A stretch of DNA of 21,011 nt from Bacillota bacterium (GTDB lineage Bacteria > Bacillota > Clostridia > Christensenellales > Aristaeellaceae): assembly GCA_023415145.1 (NCBI GenBank), contig JAEZLW010000019.1, positions 1-21,011 on the forward strand, in the 5' to 3' direction. The notes under the pieces were generated by a model, which saw nothing but the letters and a program-made list of their open reading frames with translations, was not told the DNA's origin and searched no databases. A program made the position numbers and the translations under genes. Below are positions 1 through 8,497 of the stretch, piece by piece. Each line of letters starts with the position of its first letter. Position 1 is the stretch's first letter.

Positions 1-133
1 CTCCAATATTAGATCGAAAACCAGCGACATGTGCGGTGGTTTTCGCAGGAATTTCGAAGAAATTCCTACCTTGCCCGAGCAAACGGCCGCACAAAGGCGA
101 AGCCTTGGGAAAGTAGCGGCGAGGGAAAAACTC
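1..133. repeat. Intergenic region with nested small stem-loops
   Basis: No convincing gene starts here. Perfect short inverted repeats are packed together: 47-55/59-67 (9 bp, loop GAA), 94-98/102-106 (5 bp, loop GAA) and 86-90/116-120 enclosing the previous one. A plus-strand frame is open from the window edge to a TGA at 158-160, with an ATG at 29, but it has no ribosome binding site and much of it is the translated palindromes. It could be the tail of a gene entering from the left or, more likely, a structured intergenic repeat. Confidence 0.4.
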
Positions 134-158
134 AAAAAAGTGGCATCGCCACTTTTTT
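134..158 (-). terminator. Rho-independent terminator, end of the sugar operon
   Basis: A perfect 11-bp stem (134-144 with 148-158, loop ATC) is flanked by A-tracts and T-tracts on both sides. It can therefore end transcripts from either direction. On the minus strand the stem ends in six T, with more T after a short gap. It lies about 57 nt after the stop of the last gene of the sugar operon. Confidence 0.75.
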
Positions 159-167
159 GACACGCTG

Positions 168-200
168 AGGCCGGGGAAGGGCATTGCCCTCCCCCGGCCT
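168..200 (-). terminator. GC-rich hairpin after fucU
   Basis: The arms 168-183 and 185-200 are complementary apart from one A/C mismatch; after allowing a minimal loop this leaves a very stable GC-rich stem. It begins about 15 nt beyond the fucU stop and lies just before the T-tract hairpin at 134-158. It has no T-run of its own, so it probably acts with that terminator or protects the 3' end. Confidence 0.5.
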
Positions 201-214
201 TCAATTCAACAAAA

Positions 215-649
215 TCAAGCGTCTTTGATGACGCCTTTTTTCAGAATCACGCAGGCATACAAGGCTGTTTCGCCCGTCTGTATGGTGGCAAAGGCTTCAC
301 GGCTGCGGCTGTAAAAGTCAAAGCGTTCAATCCAGCCGATTTGCGCTCCCGGCTCCCGCCTTGTTACCACATCCGCAATATCACGCCATACCGGCGGCTC
401 GCCCGCCGCGGTGCCGGGCACCACCTGCATCAGGGTTACGGGCTTTTCTACAAAGGTATCCAGCGGGAGAAGCTGCAATATGGCATCCAGAACATCCGTC
501 ACCTTGTGTCCGTCGCAGCGGACGCAGCGCTTGCCCATGGTCACGGCTGGAAAATTGGCGTCGCCGATCACAATTTCATCCCCGTGACCCATTTCCGCCA
601 GGATTTTTAACAGCTCGGGCTGCAAGAGCGGTGAAATCCCTTTGAGCAT
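215..649 (-). CDS. fucU: FucU/RbsD-type sugar mutarotase
   Basis: 144 aa, the usual length of the family. These enzymes interconvert the alpha and beta anomers of fucose or ribose in the cytoplasm so that the next enzyme gets its preferred form. The N-terminus (MLKGISPLL, then GHGDEIVIGDANFP at about 21-34) is the family signature with the conserved His22 and Asp30; the C-terminus keeps a YACVILKKGVI strand. The start at 649 is chosen over an in-frame Met 36 codons upstream because GGGGAAAG lies just before it and the longer form would run into the isomerase gene. It is the last gene of the operon, 19 nt after the isomerase gene, so the two enzymes probably share a sugar. FucU is a better match than RbsD; the true substrate is not established. 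Confidence 0.88.
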   Translation of the reverse strand: MLKGISPLLQPELLKILAEMGHGDEIVIGDANFPAVTMGKRCVRCDGHKVTDVLDAILQLLPLDTFVEKPVTLMQVVPGTAAGEPPVWRDIADVVTRREPGAQIGWIERFDFYSRSREAFATIQTGETALYACVILKKGVIKDA

Positions 650-668
650 ACTCTTTCCCCTTCTTTGA

Positions 669-2072
669 TCAAGAATGCCGGTATACGTCCCAGCCCAGGT
701 AATTTGAAAGGGCTTCCTCCAGAATATCCGCCACCTGCGCCTGCACAAGGGCCACATGGTGTTCGAACCCGTTTTTTGTCAGGTAGCGCATCAGACCATT
801 CAGGTTCTCAACCTGGCATACCGCCACGCCGCCAAAGGTAGGCAGGGGATCGCTGGTGAAGGTGCCTTCCCCCAGATAGCACTTGATCTTCCCCTTGGCA
901 TCGTCGGTGGAGATTTTCAGGTAGGTCATGGCACCGGGAGCCACCCGGCCCTTCAGCGCACCGAAGGATACCTCTTCTCCCAGCGTCGTGGCCAGAATAT
1001 CCAGGTTGCCAATCTCCGGTTTGTCCTGGAATACGGCGGCGGGGTAGTTGCTGCAATGCACGTTGATGCACTTGTTGAATTCATTCTTGTAGTTGTTGTT
1101 CCAGTCCTGGTAGATGGGGGGCTTACCGCTGGCCCGAAGCAATGCCAGCATGGAAACGGCGCCCATCACATCGGTTTCGCAGGCGGAGGGCAGGCCTTTT
1201 GACCCCATCATGCTCATGGAAAGGCAGGCCGCGCAGCCGTAGTTGGCTTCCACGCTGTCCCAGCATTGAATGGCGCTGGCGTCACAATGGTGATCCTCCA
1301 TCCATTTGTCAAGCACAATGCAAAGCTTTGCCTGCTTGCGCACCTTTTCTTCCGAGGTACCGCATGCGATGTTTCCGTAAGCCCGGATCTCCGCTATTTT
1401 TTGTTGTATGGCTTCTTCGTCGCTGAGTGCCGCGATATCGGCGAGGATTTCGGAAAAATCCTCCGTCTCCACAGTAATGCCGCTTTTTTGCAAAAGCTTT
1501 TCGGAATACCGTACCGTGCGAAAAGGCATCACCCTGGCACCGATCTGACCGATACGGGCGGTGCGCATGGCCTTCACAACAACGCATACGGCGGCAAACT
1601 TATCCACATCCTGATGGAATTCATGAGAATCCACCGGGCAGGTGTGCCTTGCGGTGAGGGAATATTTGATACCATACTGATAGAGGTTGTTGCACAGAGA
1701 CAGCTTGCCGCAGAAGGCATCCCTGCGGTTTTCCAACTGAAGCTTGTCAAAATCGTCATCGCAGGCCTGAATCAAAATGGGCACATCCATTTGGCTGAGC
1801 CTGATGGCATCGGCAATGCCCGTTTCCTCGCCGAAATTGGGCAGGCAGATGATAATGCCGTCGATTTTGTCCCGATTGTCGGAAAAGAGCTTTGCGCACT
1901 TTTTCGCTTCCTCATAGGTCATGGTTTCGCCCATGAAGGTTTCATCTGTTCCCAGGGCAATGTATTGATGACCCCACATTGTCAGGCTTTTGAGCAGCTT
2001 TTCCCTTGCAGTCAACACCAGATGATCGGGAAAAAAGGAACGGTTGCTGATCAGTACGCCGAAGGTTGCCAT
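669..2072 (-). CDS. L-fucose/L-arabinose isomerase-like protein
   Basis: 467 aa, related to the FucI/AraA superfamily (cytoplasmic metal-dependent aldose-ketose isomerases) but shorter than classical FucI (about 590 aa). The N-terminal half (to about 170) looks like the Rossmann-like domains (DGIIICLPNFGEETGIADAI at 71-90). The C-terminal half has QCWDSVEANYGCAACLSM (269-286) and LPSACETDVMGAVSMLALL (294-312). E299, D301 and H438/H439 are reasonable candidates for the metal site, inferred from family layout. The start at 2072 follows GGGAGG. The gene lies 44 nt after the split transketolase and before fucU. It probably converts the imported sugar to a ketose that the transketolase cleaves. 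The substrate cannot be read from the sequence; other members of this broad family accept different pentoses and 6-deoxyhexoses. Confidence 0.85.
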   Translation of the reverse strand: MATFGVLISNRSFFPDHLVLTAREKLLKSLTMWGHQYIALGTDETFMGETMTYEEAKKCAKLFSDNRDKIDGIIICLPNFGEETGIADAIRLSQMDVPILIQACDDDFDKLQLENRRDAFCGKLSLCNNLYQYGIKYSLTARHTCPVDSHEFHQDVDKFAAVCVVVKAMRTARIGQIGARVMPFRTVRYSEKLLQKSGITVETEDFSEILADIAALSDEEAIQQKIAEIRAYGNIACGTSEEKVRKQAKLCIVLDKWMEDHHCDASAIQCWDSVEANYGCAACLSMSMMGSKGLPSACETDVMGAVSMLALLRASGKPPIYQDWNNNYKNEFNKCINVHCSNYPAAVFQDKPEIGNLDILATTLGEEVSFGALKGRVAPGAMTYLKISTDDAKGKIKCYLGEGTFTSDPLPTFGGVAVCQVENLNGLMRYLTKNGFEHHVALVQAQVADILEEALSNYLGWDVYRHS

Positions 2073-2116
2073 ATGTATTCCTCCCTATATGCAAATGTCC
2101 GTAAAACCGAAATAGC

Positions 2117-3052
2117 TTACCTGCCCAGCAATTCTTTCATGGCAAGGGCAATGCCCTCACCCGTGAGTCCGTAATGGGCAAATACATCGGCGCTGGCTCC
2201 GGTATACAGGTTTTCATCCGGCAAGCCCAGGATGCGCATCCTGACCGGAGATTTTTCGCACAGGACCTGCGCCACCGCCGCGCCAAGGCCGCCGTAGATG
2301 TGGTGCTCCTCCACGGTTAATACCGCGCCTGTCCTTGCGGCCTCCAGCACCGCCGCTTCATCCAGGGGCTTGAGGGTGTGCATGTCCAGCACCCTAACAG
2401 ATATGCCGGCTTCTGCAAGCAGCTTTTCCGCCTGAAGGGCGTGATACACCATTTCCCCACAGGCGATGATGGCGCCGTCACTCCCTTCCCGCAGCACGTT
2501 GGCGCAGCCGGGTGCAAAGGGCGGGTTTTCCGTGTAGATGTCCGGCACCGGGCCGCGGCCCATGCGCACATAGGCAGGCTCATGGGACTGTGCCAGGTAT
2601 TTTGTCATGGCAGCCATTTGATTGCCGTCTGATGGCAGGAAAACCTGAAGCCCCGGCACGGCCCGAAAGAGCGCCACATCCTGTATGGCATGGTGGGTGG
2701 AGCCCAGCGCGCCATAGCTGACGCCGCCGGATACGCCGATGATCTTTACATTGGCATGGGAATAGGCCACGTCCACCTTCACCTGCTCGGCGGAGCGCAT
2801 GGAATAAAAGCAGGCGGGGCCGCATACAAAAGGCTTCTTGCCTCCATTGGAAAGCCCGGCGGAAATGCCGATGGCATTCTGTTCGGCGATGCCGCACTCC
2901 ACAAACTGCTCCGGAAGCTCCTTTGCAAAATCCGTCAGGGTAACGGAACCCCTGGAATCGGTGGCGACCGCGAAAATATCCTTGTCTTCCCTGGCCAAAT
3001 CAAGCAAGGCCTTTGTAAAGGACAACCGAACCGCCTGTGTGCTCATGCCCAT
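2117..3052 (-). CDS. Transketolase, C-terminal subunit (split enzyme)
   Basis: 311 aa, the pyrimidine-binding and C-terminal domains of a transketolase made as two chains. The catalytic glutamate that activates thiamine diphosphate is in FVECGIAEQNAIGISAGL (about 50-67). GSTHHAIQDVALFRAVPG (about 117-134) holds the substrate-binding His segment, and YVRMGRGPVP a conserved Arg. The C-terminal domain starts near VLREGSDGAIIACGEMV. Two starts are possible: ATG at 3052, overlapping the upstream gene by 10 nt, or ATG at 3046, giving the ATGA stop/start overlap typical of translational coupling. GGGGTGG precedes both. The overlap implies equimolar production with the N-terminal chain. 1-Deoxyxylulose-5-phosphate synthase is excluded because it is not split and the context is sugar catabolism. 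The substrate is unknown. Confidence 0.9.
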   Translation of the reverse strand: MGMSTQAVRLSFTKALLDLAREDKDIFAVATDSRGSVTLTDFAKELPEQFVECGIAEQNAIGISAGLSNGGKKPFVCGPACFYSMRSAEQVKVDVAYSHANVKIIGVSGGVSYGALGSTHHAIQDVALFRAVPGLQVFLPSDGNQMAAMTKYLAQSHEPAYVRMGRGPVPDIYTENPPFAPGCANVLREGSDGAIIACGEMVYHALQAEKLLAEAGISVRVLDMHTLKPLDEAAVLEAARTGAVLTVEEHHIYGGLGAAVAQVLCEKSPVRMRILGLPDENLYTGASADVFAHYGLTGEGIALAMKELLGR

Positions 3053-3867
3053 TCCACCCCCATCACGCCCAAGGCTTCATAAGCCGCTTCAAGCTGTTCC
3101 CTGGTCGGCACCTTGTGGTGCCATTCCGGTTTATTTTCCGCAAAGGGCAGTCCCTTTGCCTTCACCGTATGGGCAATCAGCAAGTGAGGTTTCCCCTCCC
3201 GCTTGGAAAGGTGGAAATAGTCCAGCAGCGCCTTGATGTCATGACCGTCGATTTCGGTGACCTCCCAGCCGAAAGCGCGCCATTTGGCCGAAAAATCCTC
3301 CAGGCCCATCACCTGCTCCGTAGTGCCGCTGATTTGAAGGCCGTTGCGGTCCACAATGGCAAAAAGGTTGTCAAGCCGGTAATGGGCACCGGACATGGCC
3401 GCCTCCCACACAGAACCCTCCGCCTGTTCGCCGTCACCCATGACCACATACGTGTTATAGTCTGCATTGGAACGTTTGGCGGCGATGGCGATGCCAATGC
3501 CAATGGACAGCCCATGGCCCAATGCGCCTGTGCATACCTCCACGCCCGGCACCTTTGCGCTGGGATGGCCGATCAGGCGGCTGCCGGGCTTGGAAAAGGT
3601 TTTCAGCTCATCCTTATGAAAAAAGCCAAGGTCTGCAAGGATCGCCAGGTAACCTTCCACGCTGTGGCCCTTGCTGAGCAGAAAGCGGTCCCGGTCAGGC
3701 CAATCAGGCTGACCGGGGCGCACCCGAAGCACACCGTAAAACAATACGCTGAGGACATCGAGTACCGACAAGGCTCCGCCGGTATGGCCAGTGTTTGCCG
3801 TATGAATCATGGTCAAAGCATCCGCACGGCGCTGATTCGCCAGCAGTCGTATTTCAAATGCATCCAT
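3043..3867 (-). CDS. Transketolase, N-terminal subunit (split enzyme)
   Basis: 274 aa, the thiamine-diphosphate-binding half of a two-chain transketolase. The family moves a two-carbon ketol unit from a ketose to an aldehyde. Visible motifs are NTGHTGGALS (25-34), LSKGHSVEGYLA, TGALGHGLSIGIGIA, and the diphosphate/metal motif GDGEQAEGSVWEAA ending in the metal-binding Asn of DRNGLQ. The start at 3867 has a strong AAGGAGG 8 nt upstream. It follows the permease gene by 28 nt and overlaps the C-terminal subunit gene. Housekeeping transketolase is normally not cotranscribed with a periplasmic-type sugar importer, so a dedicated catabolic enzyme is likely. Split transketolases of this kind serve, for example, in apiose and sulfoquinovose breakdown. 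Confidence 0.92.
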   Translation of the reverse strand: MDAFEIRLLANQRRADALTMIHTANTGHTGGALSVLDVLSVLFYGVLRVRPGQPDWPDRDRFLLSKGHSVEGYLAILADLGFFHKDELKTFSKPGSRLIGHPSAKVPGVEVCTGALGHGLSIGIGIAIAAKRSNADYNTYVVMGDGEQAEGSVWEAAMSGAHYRLDNLFAIVDRNGLQISGTTEQVMGLEDFSAKWRAFGWEVTEIDGHDIKALLDYFHLSKREGKPHLLIAHTVKAKGLPFAENKPEWHHKVPTREQLEAAYEALGVMGVEWA

Positions 3868-3895
3868 GGCAGGGCCTCCTTGATTGATGATACTG

Positions 3896-4951
3896 CTATT
3901 GCAGGCGGGCTTGCAGGGCTACCTTCTTTTGCAGGTCCTTTTGCATCAGGTCGATGACAACGGCGACCACGATCACGATGCCCTTGATGACCATCTGCCA
4001 GAAGCTGGAGACGCCCATCATGATCATGCCGTCGTTGAGCACGGTGATGACCAGCACGCCGATGATGGTGCCGCCGATGGTGCCCACGCCGCCGGACATG
4101 GAGGTGCCGCCCAATACGACGGACGCGATGGCGTTCATCTCCCAGCTCTCACCGGTGGCCGGGTGGGCAGCCCGAAGCTGTGATGTCATAATGATGCCGC
4201 TGACCGCCGCGCAGAAGGCGGAGAACATGTACACAAACAGCTTGACCTTTTTCGTCTGGATTCCGGACAGGGTGGCCGCCCGCTCATTGCCGCCAACGGC
4301 GTATATTTGATTGCCCAGCGGCGTCTTTTTCATGACAAACGCCGCAACCGCCGCCATGGCGGCAAACACAATGATGGAGTAAGGCACGTCGATGCCGGGA
4401 ATGCTGGCGGAACCGATGATGTCAAAGCCCAGGTTGTTCAGTTCCGCCTTGCCGATAAGGTTGGGAAAGGTGGCGCCGCCGGAGCGCAGCATGGCAAAGC
4501 CCCGGCAGACATACATGGCACCGAGGGTGGCTATAAAGGCCGGTACCCTGACATGGCTGATGAGGGATCCGGACACAAGGCCGACAAATACCGCCAAAAG
4601 GCATACGAGGAGCAGGATCAGCGGTACGTTCGGGTAGATGGTGGCAGCAAGGAACGGCAAACGAAAGCCTTCCGTCAAAAGGCCGCCGGCGATCATGCCG
4701 GATAAGCCGACCACCGCGCCCACCGACAGGTCAATGCCGCCGGTGATGATGACCATGGTCATGCCCAGCGCCAGCAGGCCATAGATGGAGGCATGCTTCA
4801 CCATCAGCACCACGGAGGACCATGCGGTAAAGTTTGGCGCCCGCAGACAGAAATAAACCAGCAGCAGGGCCAGGGCGATGAAGGTGCGTCCCTTGAGCAA
4901 AAGCATGCCGAAGGAAGTCTTGGTTGGCGCTTTTCCCTTGACCTGTATCAT
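3896..4951 (-). CDS. RbsC-type sugar ABC transporter permease
   Basis: 351 aa, very hydrophobic inner-membrane subunit of the CUT2 (ribose/xylose/galactose) importer family. The signature segment GMTMVIITGGIDLSVGAVVG lies in the first third, followed by several further membrane spans, including LGAMYVCRGFAMLRSGG and a C-terminal region that contacts the ATPase. Like others of the family it would form a homodimer with the double ATPase encoded just upstream. Its ATG overlaps the ATPase stop codon as ATGA (4948-4951), so translation is probably coupled. The sugar is unknown; CUT2 importers take mostly monosaccharides, which fits the isomerase and mutarotase genes that follow. Confidence 0.93.
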   Translation of the reverse strand: MIQVKGKAPTKTSFGMLLLKGRTFIALALLLVYFCLRAPNFTAWSSVVLMVKHASIYGLLALGMTMVIITGGIDLSVGAVVGLSGMIAGGLLTEGFRLPFLAATIYPNVPLILLLVCLLAVFVGLVSGSLISHVRVPAFIATLGAMYVCRGFAMLRSGGATFPNLIGKAELNNLGFDIIGSASIPGIDVPYSIIVFAAMAAVAAFVMKKTPLGNQIYAVGGNERAATLSGIQTKKVKLFVYMFSAFCAAVSGIIMTSQLRAAHPATGESWEMNAIASVVLGGTSMSGGVGTIGGTIIGVLVITVLNDGMIMMGVSSFWQMVIKGIVIVVAVVIDLMQKDLQKKVALQARLQ

Positions 4952-6504
4952 TGCAGTGTTCCCCCTTCATAAGAGGCAGTTTTCCCCGTATTCAGCGCAG
5001 CGGCGGAGGCTTTCACCAGCGCATCCTCCGTGATGTCCGCACCGCTCAAGTCGGCGGTGAGCCTGCCGTTGGACATGACAAGCACCCTGTCGCACACGGA
5101 CATGATCTCCTTCAGCTCGCTGCCGACAAAGATGACGCCCATCCCCTTTGAGGCAAAGCGCCGCATCAGGCTGAAAATATCCGTTTTCGCGCCCACGTCG
5201 ATCCCGCGGGAAGGCTCATCCATCATGAAGATTTTCGCGTTGGCCATCACGCATTTTCCGATGACCACCTTCTGCTGGTTGCCCCCGGAAAGGGAGGTGA
5301 TCAGGTGCTTCACGTCCGCCACCTTCACCTGCATGTCTTTCACAGTCTCACTGACAGCGGCTTTGCACTGCTGATCATTGATGGTAATGCCGCGTGTAAA
5401 GCGGGGAATGCTTGTAAGCAGCAGGTTGGACGCAATGGACATGGTCTGCACCAGGCCATCCTTCTGCCGGTCTTCCGGCACAAGCACCATCCCCCGGGCA
5501 ATCTGGCCGGCCACGGTAGGCTTTTCCACCTTTTCCCCGTCGATGAGTAGCGTGCCGGAGGATTCCGGATGCAAGCCCATCATAGACTCTACCAGTTCCG
5601 TGCGCCCAGCGCCCATCAGCCCATAAATGCCCAATACCTCGCCTTTGTGCAGGGTAAAGGATACATGGTCTACCGCATAACCGCCGCCCAGGCGGGGCAG
5701 CGAATAAGCCTTCACTTCCATCAGAGGCGTCTTTTCACCGCCATAGGGCTGCTTTTCAATGGTGAGGGTGCTGTGCCCCACCATCTTCTGCACGATCCAG
5801 GGAACGCTGATATCCTTCACTTCCGCTTCCGCCACCTTGCTGCCATCCCGCAATATGGTCACATGGTCGCCGATGCGTATGATCTCCTCCAGCCGGTGGG
5901 AGATATAAATGATGGCAATTCCATGGCTTTTCAAATCCTCGATGAGCTTGAACAGTACTTCCACTTCGGCATTGGACAGGGAGGAGGTGGGCTCATCCAT
6001 GATCAGCACCCGCAGCTTTTGCTGGAGCATGGTCTTGGCGATCTCCACCACCTGCTGCTGGCCCACCCGGAGATTTCGCATCATTTCGTTGGGATCAATG
6101 TTCTGCTGCAGCTTTGTCAACACTTCTTTGGCCAGCTTGAACTGGGCTTTGCGGTCAATCATGAAAAAGCGGTTTAATTCCTTGCCGGCGAACATGTTGT
6201 CCACGACCTTCATGTCGCGAAAGAGGTTCAATTCCTGATGGATGATGCCAACGCCCAGAGCGCTGGCCTCTCTCGTACCGGAAAAGCGCAGCTCCTGACC
6301 CTCCAGATAGATGGACCCTTCCGAAGGCTTTTCAATCCCCGCCAGTATCTTCATCAATGTGGATTTGCCGGCCCCGTTTTCGCCGATGAGCACATTGACC
6401 TTGCCGGGCCACACATCAAAATCCACCTGGTGAAGGGCGGTGGTACCCGGATACACCTTTGTGATATGTTTTGCCTGCATGACAGGCTGTACATCCATTC
6501 CCAT
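4948..6504 (-). CDS. RbsA-type sugar ABC transporter ATP-binding protein
   Basis: 518 aa from the chosen start, the usual size of fused double-domain CUT2 ATPases. The first domain has Walker A GENGAGKST (41-49), a signature region LRVGQQQVVEIA and Walker B VLIMDEPTSSLS. The second has the typical degenerate P-loop GLMGAGRTELVES, the signature SLSGGNQQKVVIGK and MMDEPSRGIDVGA. It energises the adjacent permease at the cytoplasmic face. An in-frame ATG exists at 6528 without a ribosome binding site; the ATG at 6504 follows a G-run and AGAGG that overlap the stop of the preceding gene, and an ATG at 6498 is also possible. The exact sugar is not predictable. Confidence 0.92.
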   Translation of the reverse strand: MGMDVQPVMQAKHITKVYPGTTALHQVDFDVWPGKVNVLIGENGAGKSTLMKILAGIEKPSEGSIYLEGQELRFSGTREASALGVGIIHQELNLFRDMKVVDNMFAGKELNRFFMIDRKAQFKLAKEVLTKLQQNIDPNEMMRNLRVGQQQVVEIAKTMLQQKLRVLIMDEPTSSLSNAEVEVLFKLIEDLKSHGIAIIYISHRLEEIIRIGDHVTILRDGSKVAEAEVKDISVPWIVQKMVGHSTLTIEKQPYGGEKTPLMEVKAYSLPRLGGGYAVDHVSFTLHKGEVLGIYGLMGAGRTELVESMMGLHPESSGTLLIDGEKVEKPTVAGQIARGMVLVPEDRQKDGLVQTMSIASNLLLTSIPRFTRGITINDQQCKAAVSETVKDMQVKVADVKHLITSLSGGNQQKVVIGKCVMANAKIFMMDEPSRGIDVGAKTDIFSLMRRFASKGMGVIFVGSELKEIMSVCDRVLVMSNGRLTADLSGADITEDALVKASAAALNTGKTASYEGGTLQ

Positions 6505-6508
6505 CCTC

Positions 6509-7198
6509 TTACCCCCCGACGATTTCAAGTTCTACAGGGATGATCAGAAGATCGTCCAGGCTGGCCTTCTGGGTAGATACGCACCCCAGCAGGGTAATCT
6601 CTTTCCCCTGAAGCGCCATGAAATCCAAATCCTTCAATACGGTTGCTTTGATTTTATTGTTAAAAGCCTTGGTCAGCTCCGCAAATTCAACCTGGTTTGT
6701 GAAATCATCCAGCTTCAAAAAGCCTACGCCGTCGCGTATGGCGTTGGTTTTAAGCACGGTTGATACCTGCAGCATCACATCCGGCAACCCGTCATACGGA
6801 TGAACGTCCAGCTTAAGCCTTGTCTGGGATGCCTTTTCGGGATTGACTACATCCAGCACCTTCACGGTTCCCTTCAGGCAAAAGCTCCAGGGGCTGGTTT
6901 CATTTGCACGGTTGCCGTATTGTTTGCCTGCCTCGGCAAGATCGGCCCGTACCGCCGCCATAAAATCAGAAAAATCAACAGCCCGTTCACGGACGGCGGG
7001 AAGAATTTTTACGTCCCAATGATCCAATGTATACTGCTCCGCATAGGTAAGCTTGGCCACAACCACTGTTTCGCCTTTTTCATTCACGAGCGTCTGGGGC
7101 TTTTCATCATATACAATCGTAATACCACAGGTCAAAAGGATGAACACTGCGGCAATCAGTATGGACGCCAAGGGTAAAATCCTCTTTTTGATTTTCAT
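6509..7198 (-). CDS. DUF2291 envelope protein of sugar-transport operon
   Basis: 229 aa. It matches the DUF2291 family, periplasmic or membrane-anchored proteins of unknown role encoded inside ribose-type ABC operons. An N-terminal basic stretch (MKIKKR) and hydrophobic segment (about 7-27) are followed by a soluble domain with DVHPYDGLPDVMLQVS and NAIRDGVGFLKLDDFTNQ. A Cys follows ILLT in the hydrophobic segment, but the preceding Thr makes it a poor lipobox, so a signal anchor is as likely. The start at 7198 is preferred to an in-frame Met 15 codons upstream because GGGGCG precedes it. It sits between the binding-protein and ATPase genes and ends just before the ATPase start. No enzymatic motif is seen. 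Confidence 0.82.
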   Translation of the reverse strand: MKIKKRILPLASILIAAVFILLTCGITIVYDEKPQTLVNEKGETVVVAKLTYAEQYTLDHWDVKILPAVRERAVDFSDFMAAVRADLAEAGKQYGNRANETSPWSFCLKGTVKVLDVVNPEKASQTRLKLDVHPYDGLPDVMLQVSTVLKTNAIRDGVGFLKLDDFTNQVEFAELTKAFNNKIKATVLKDLDFMALQGKEITLLGCVSTQKASLDDLLIIPVELEIVGG

Positions 7199-7292
7199 AT
7201 TACTTCGCCCCTTATACGATAGAAGAGGGCTGACGCCGGGCAATTTGCTCCCCTGCGCCAGCCCTCAAAGTACAATCCTTTTTTTGAAAATC

Positions 7293-8246
7293 TTATTCTG
7301 CTATCAGAGCAAAGTTCTCCAGCTGGGCGGCGTTCTGGGCGGTGATCAGCACGCAGTCCATGAGCTGCTTTTCTTCCTTGTCGGTTTTGCCATTCTTGAT
7401 GTACTCATCCGCCTGGACAACAGCCTGCTCAGAAATGTAAGCGATGGGCTGGAGGCCGGTGGCCTTGATTTCGCCGCGGAGGATGGAGTCACGCACGTCG
7501 TTGGAGCCGTCGAAGCCGCAAACGATAACATCCTTCATGCCGGCTTTGAGGCAGGCTTCGATAACGCCCATGGCCATGGTGTCGTTGCCGCAGATAACGC
7601 CCTTGATGTTTTCAGCGCCCTGGGCCTGGATGATGGATTCCATCTTCTCATAGGCTTCAGTCTGGCTCCAGTTGGCGGTCTGCTGCTCGATCAAAACGAG
7701 GCCTTCATACTGGTCGATGACATCGTGGAAGCCCTGGGAACGGACGCCGGCGTTGGTGTCAGATTCCTTGCCCGTCAGTTCCACATAGTTTCCTTCCTCG
7801 CCCATGGCTTCTACAAAGAACTCGGCCACAAGGGAAGCACCCTGGTAGTTGTTGGAAACCATCTGTGCCACGGCATCGCCGGTGGAGTTGATTTCGCGGT
7901 CAACCAGGAAGGTGGGGATACCGGCGGCCTTGGCAGCCTGTACGGGGGCGATGGAGGCATCGGCGCCCGCGTTGTCGCAGATGATGGCTGCAGCTTTGCG
8001 GGAGATGGCGGTGTCGAAGGCTTCAGCCTGCTTCACCACGTCGTCGTCATGCTGGATCACCAGGAAGTCGTAGCCCAGTTCCGTGGCCTTGGCGGAAGCG
8101 GCGTCCGCAACCGTCTTGAAGTAGGGGGTGGAGTGGCTGGGGGTGATGATGACGATGAGGGGTTTGGCCTGCGCGGCCATGGCGGACAAGCCGAACACGG
8201 ACACGAAAAGAAGGGCAGCCAGAACCAATGCGATGAGTTTTTTCAT
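7293..8246 (-). CDS. RbsB-like sugar-binding protein
   Basis: 317 aa, extracytoplasmic sugar-binding protein of the periplasmic-binding/LacI fold (family 4, ribose-like). A Sec signal peptide is clear (MKKLIALVLAALLFVSVFGL, then SAMAAQA; cleavage likely after AMA). Mature-domain landmarks are IITPSHSTPYFKTVAD, IICDNAGADAS, IPTFLVDREI, LTGKESDTNAG, GVICGNDTMAMGVIEA and VCGFDGSNDVRDSI. There is no lipobox Cys, which is unusual for a Gram-positive importer. The start at 8246 follows AAGGAGG; the upstream in-frame Met at 8303 has no such site. First gene of the operon, about 285 nt downstream of the promoter; the 50-nt gap to the next gene may allow higher expression of this subunit. The substrate is probably a monosaccharide. 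Confidence 0.93.
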   Translation of the reverse strand: MKKLIALVLAALLFVSVFGLSAMAAQAKPLIVIITPSHSTPYFKTVADAASAKATELGYDFLVIQHDDDVVKQAEAFDTAISRKAAAIICDNAGADASIAPVQAAKAAGIPTFLVDREINSTGDAVAQMVSNNYQGASLVAEFFVEAMGEEGNYVELTGKESDTNAGVRSQGFHDVIDQYEGLVLIEQQTANWSQTEAYEKMESIIQAQGAENIKGVICGNDTMAMGVIEACLKAGMKDVIVCGFDGSNDVRDSILRGEIKATGLQPIAYISEQAVVQADEYIKNGKTDKEEKQLMDCVLITAQNAAQLENFALIAE

Positions 8247-8497
8247 GGGGGTTCCTCCTTTATTGATTTGGATATACTCCATTGCAGGGATTTTCCCCTG
8301 CAAAACTGTAACGCATCTATTTGCCGCCTATATCCCTCATGCTCCTGCGGTCCGCCGATACTACGGATAACCAGTCCGTTTGGATGCATGAGGGATCATT
8401 TCCCTTTATTGTGGCGAATAAACAGTTTAAAACTATTTAGTATATTCGTTTACCATCGTTCCTAGAACTTTCCTTCATGCCCTTCCAATATTTCGCA

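Noticed and set aside
650..757. Upstream extension of the fucU frame to a Met at 757
   Set aside because: It would overlap the isomerase gene by about 90 nt, has no family match, and the start at 649 has a good ribosome binding site and the family N-terminus.
1266..2174. 302-codon open frame on the plus strand
   Set aside because: It lies antisense to the isomerase gene, has no ribosome binding site or recognisable motif, and is a shadow of the real codons. The similar plus-strand frames at 3037-3957 and 7053-8465 were rejected on the same grounds.
8282..8303. 8-bp hairpin in the sugar-operon leader as a terminator
   Set aside because: On the transcribed strand it is not followed by a T-run.
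8440..8480. Short leader peptide (ATG-AAG-GAA...) in the sugar-operon leader
   Set aside because: The 13-codon frame has a purine-rich sequence only 2 nt before the ATG and no regulatory codon run.
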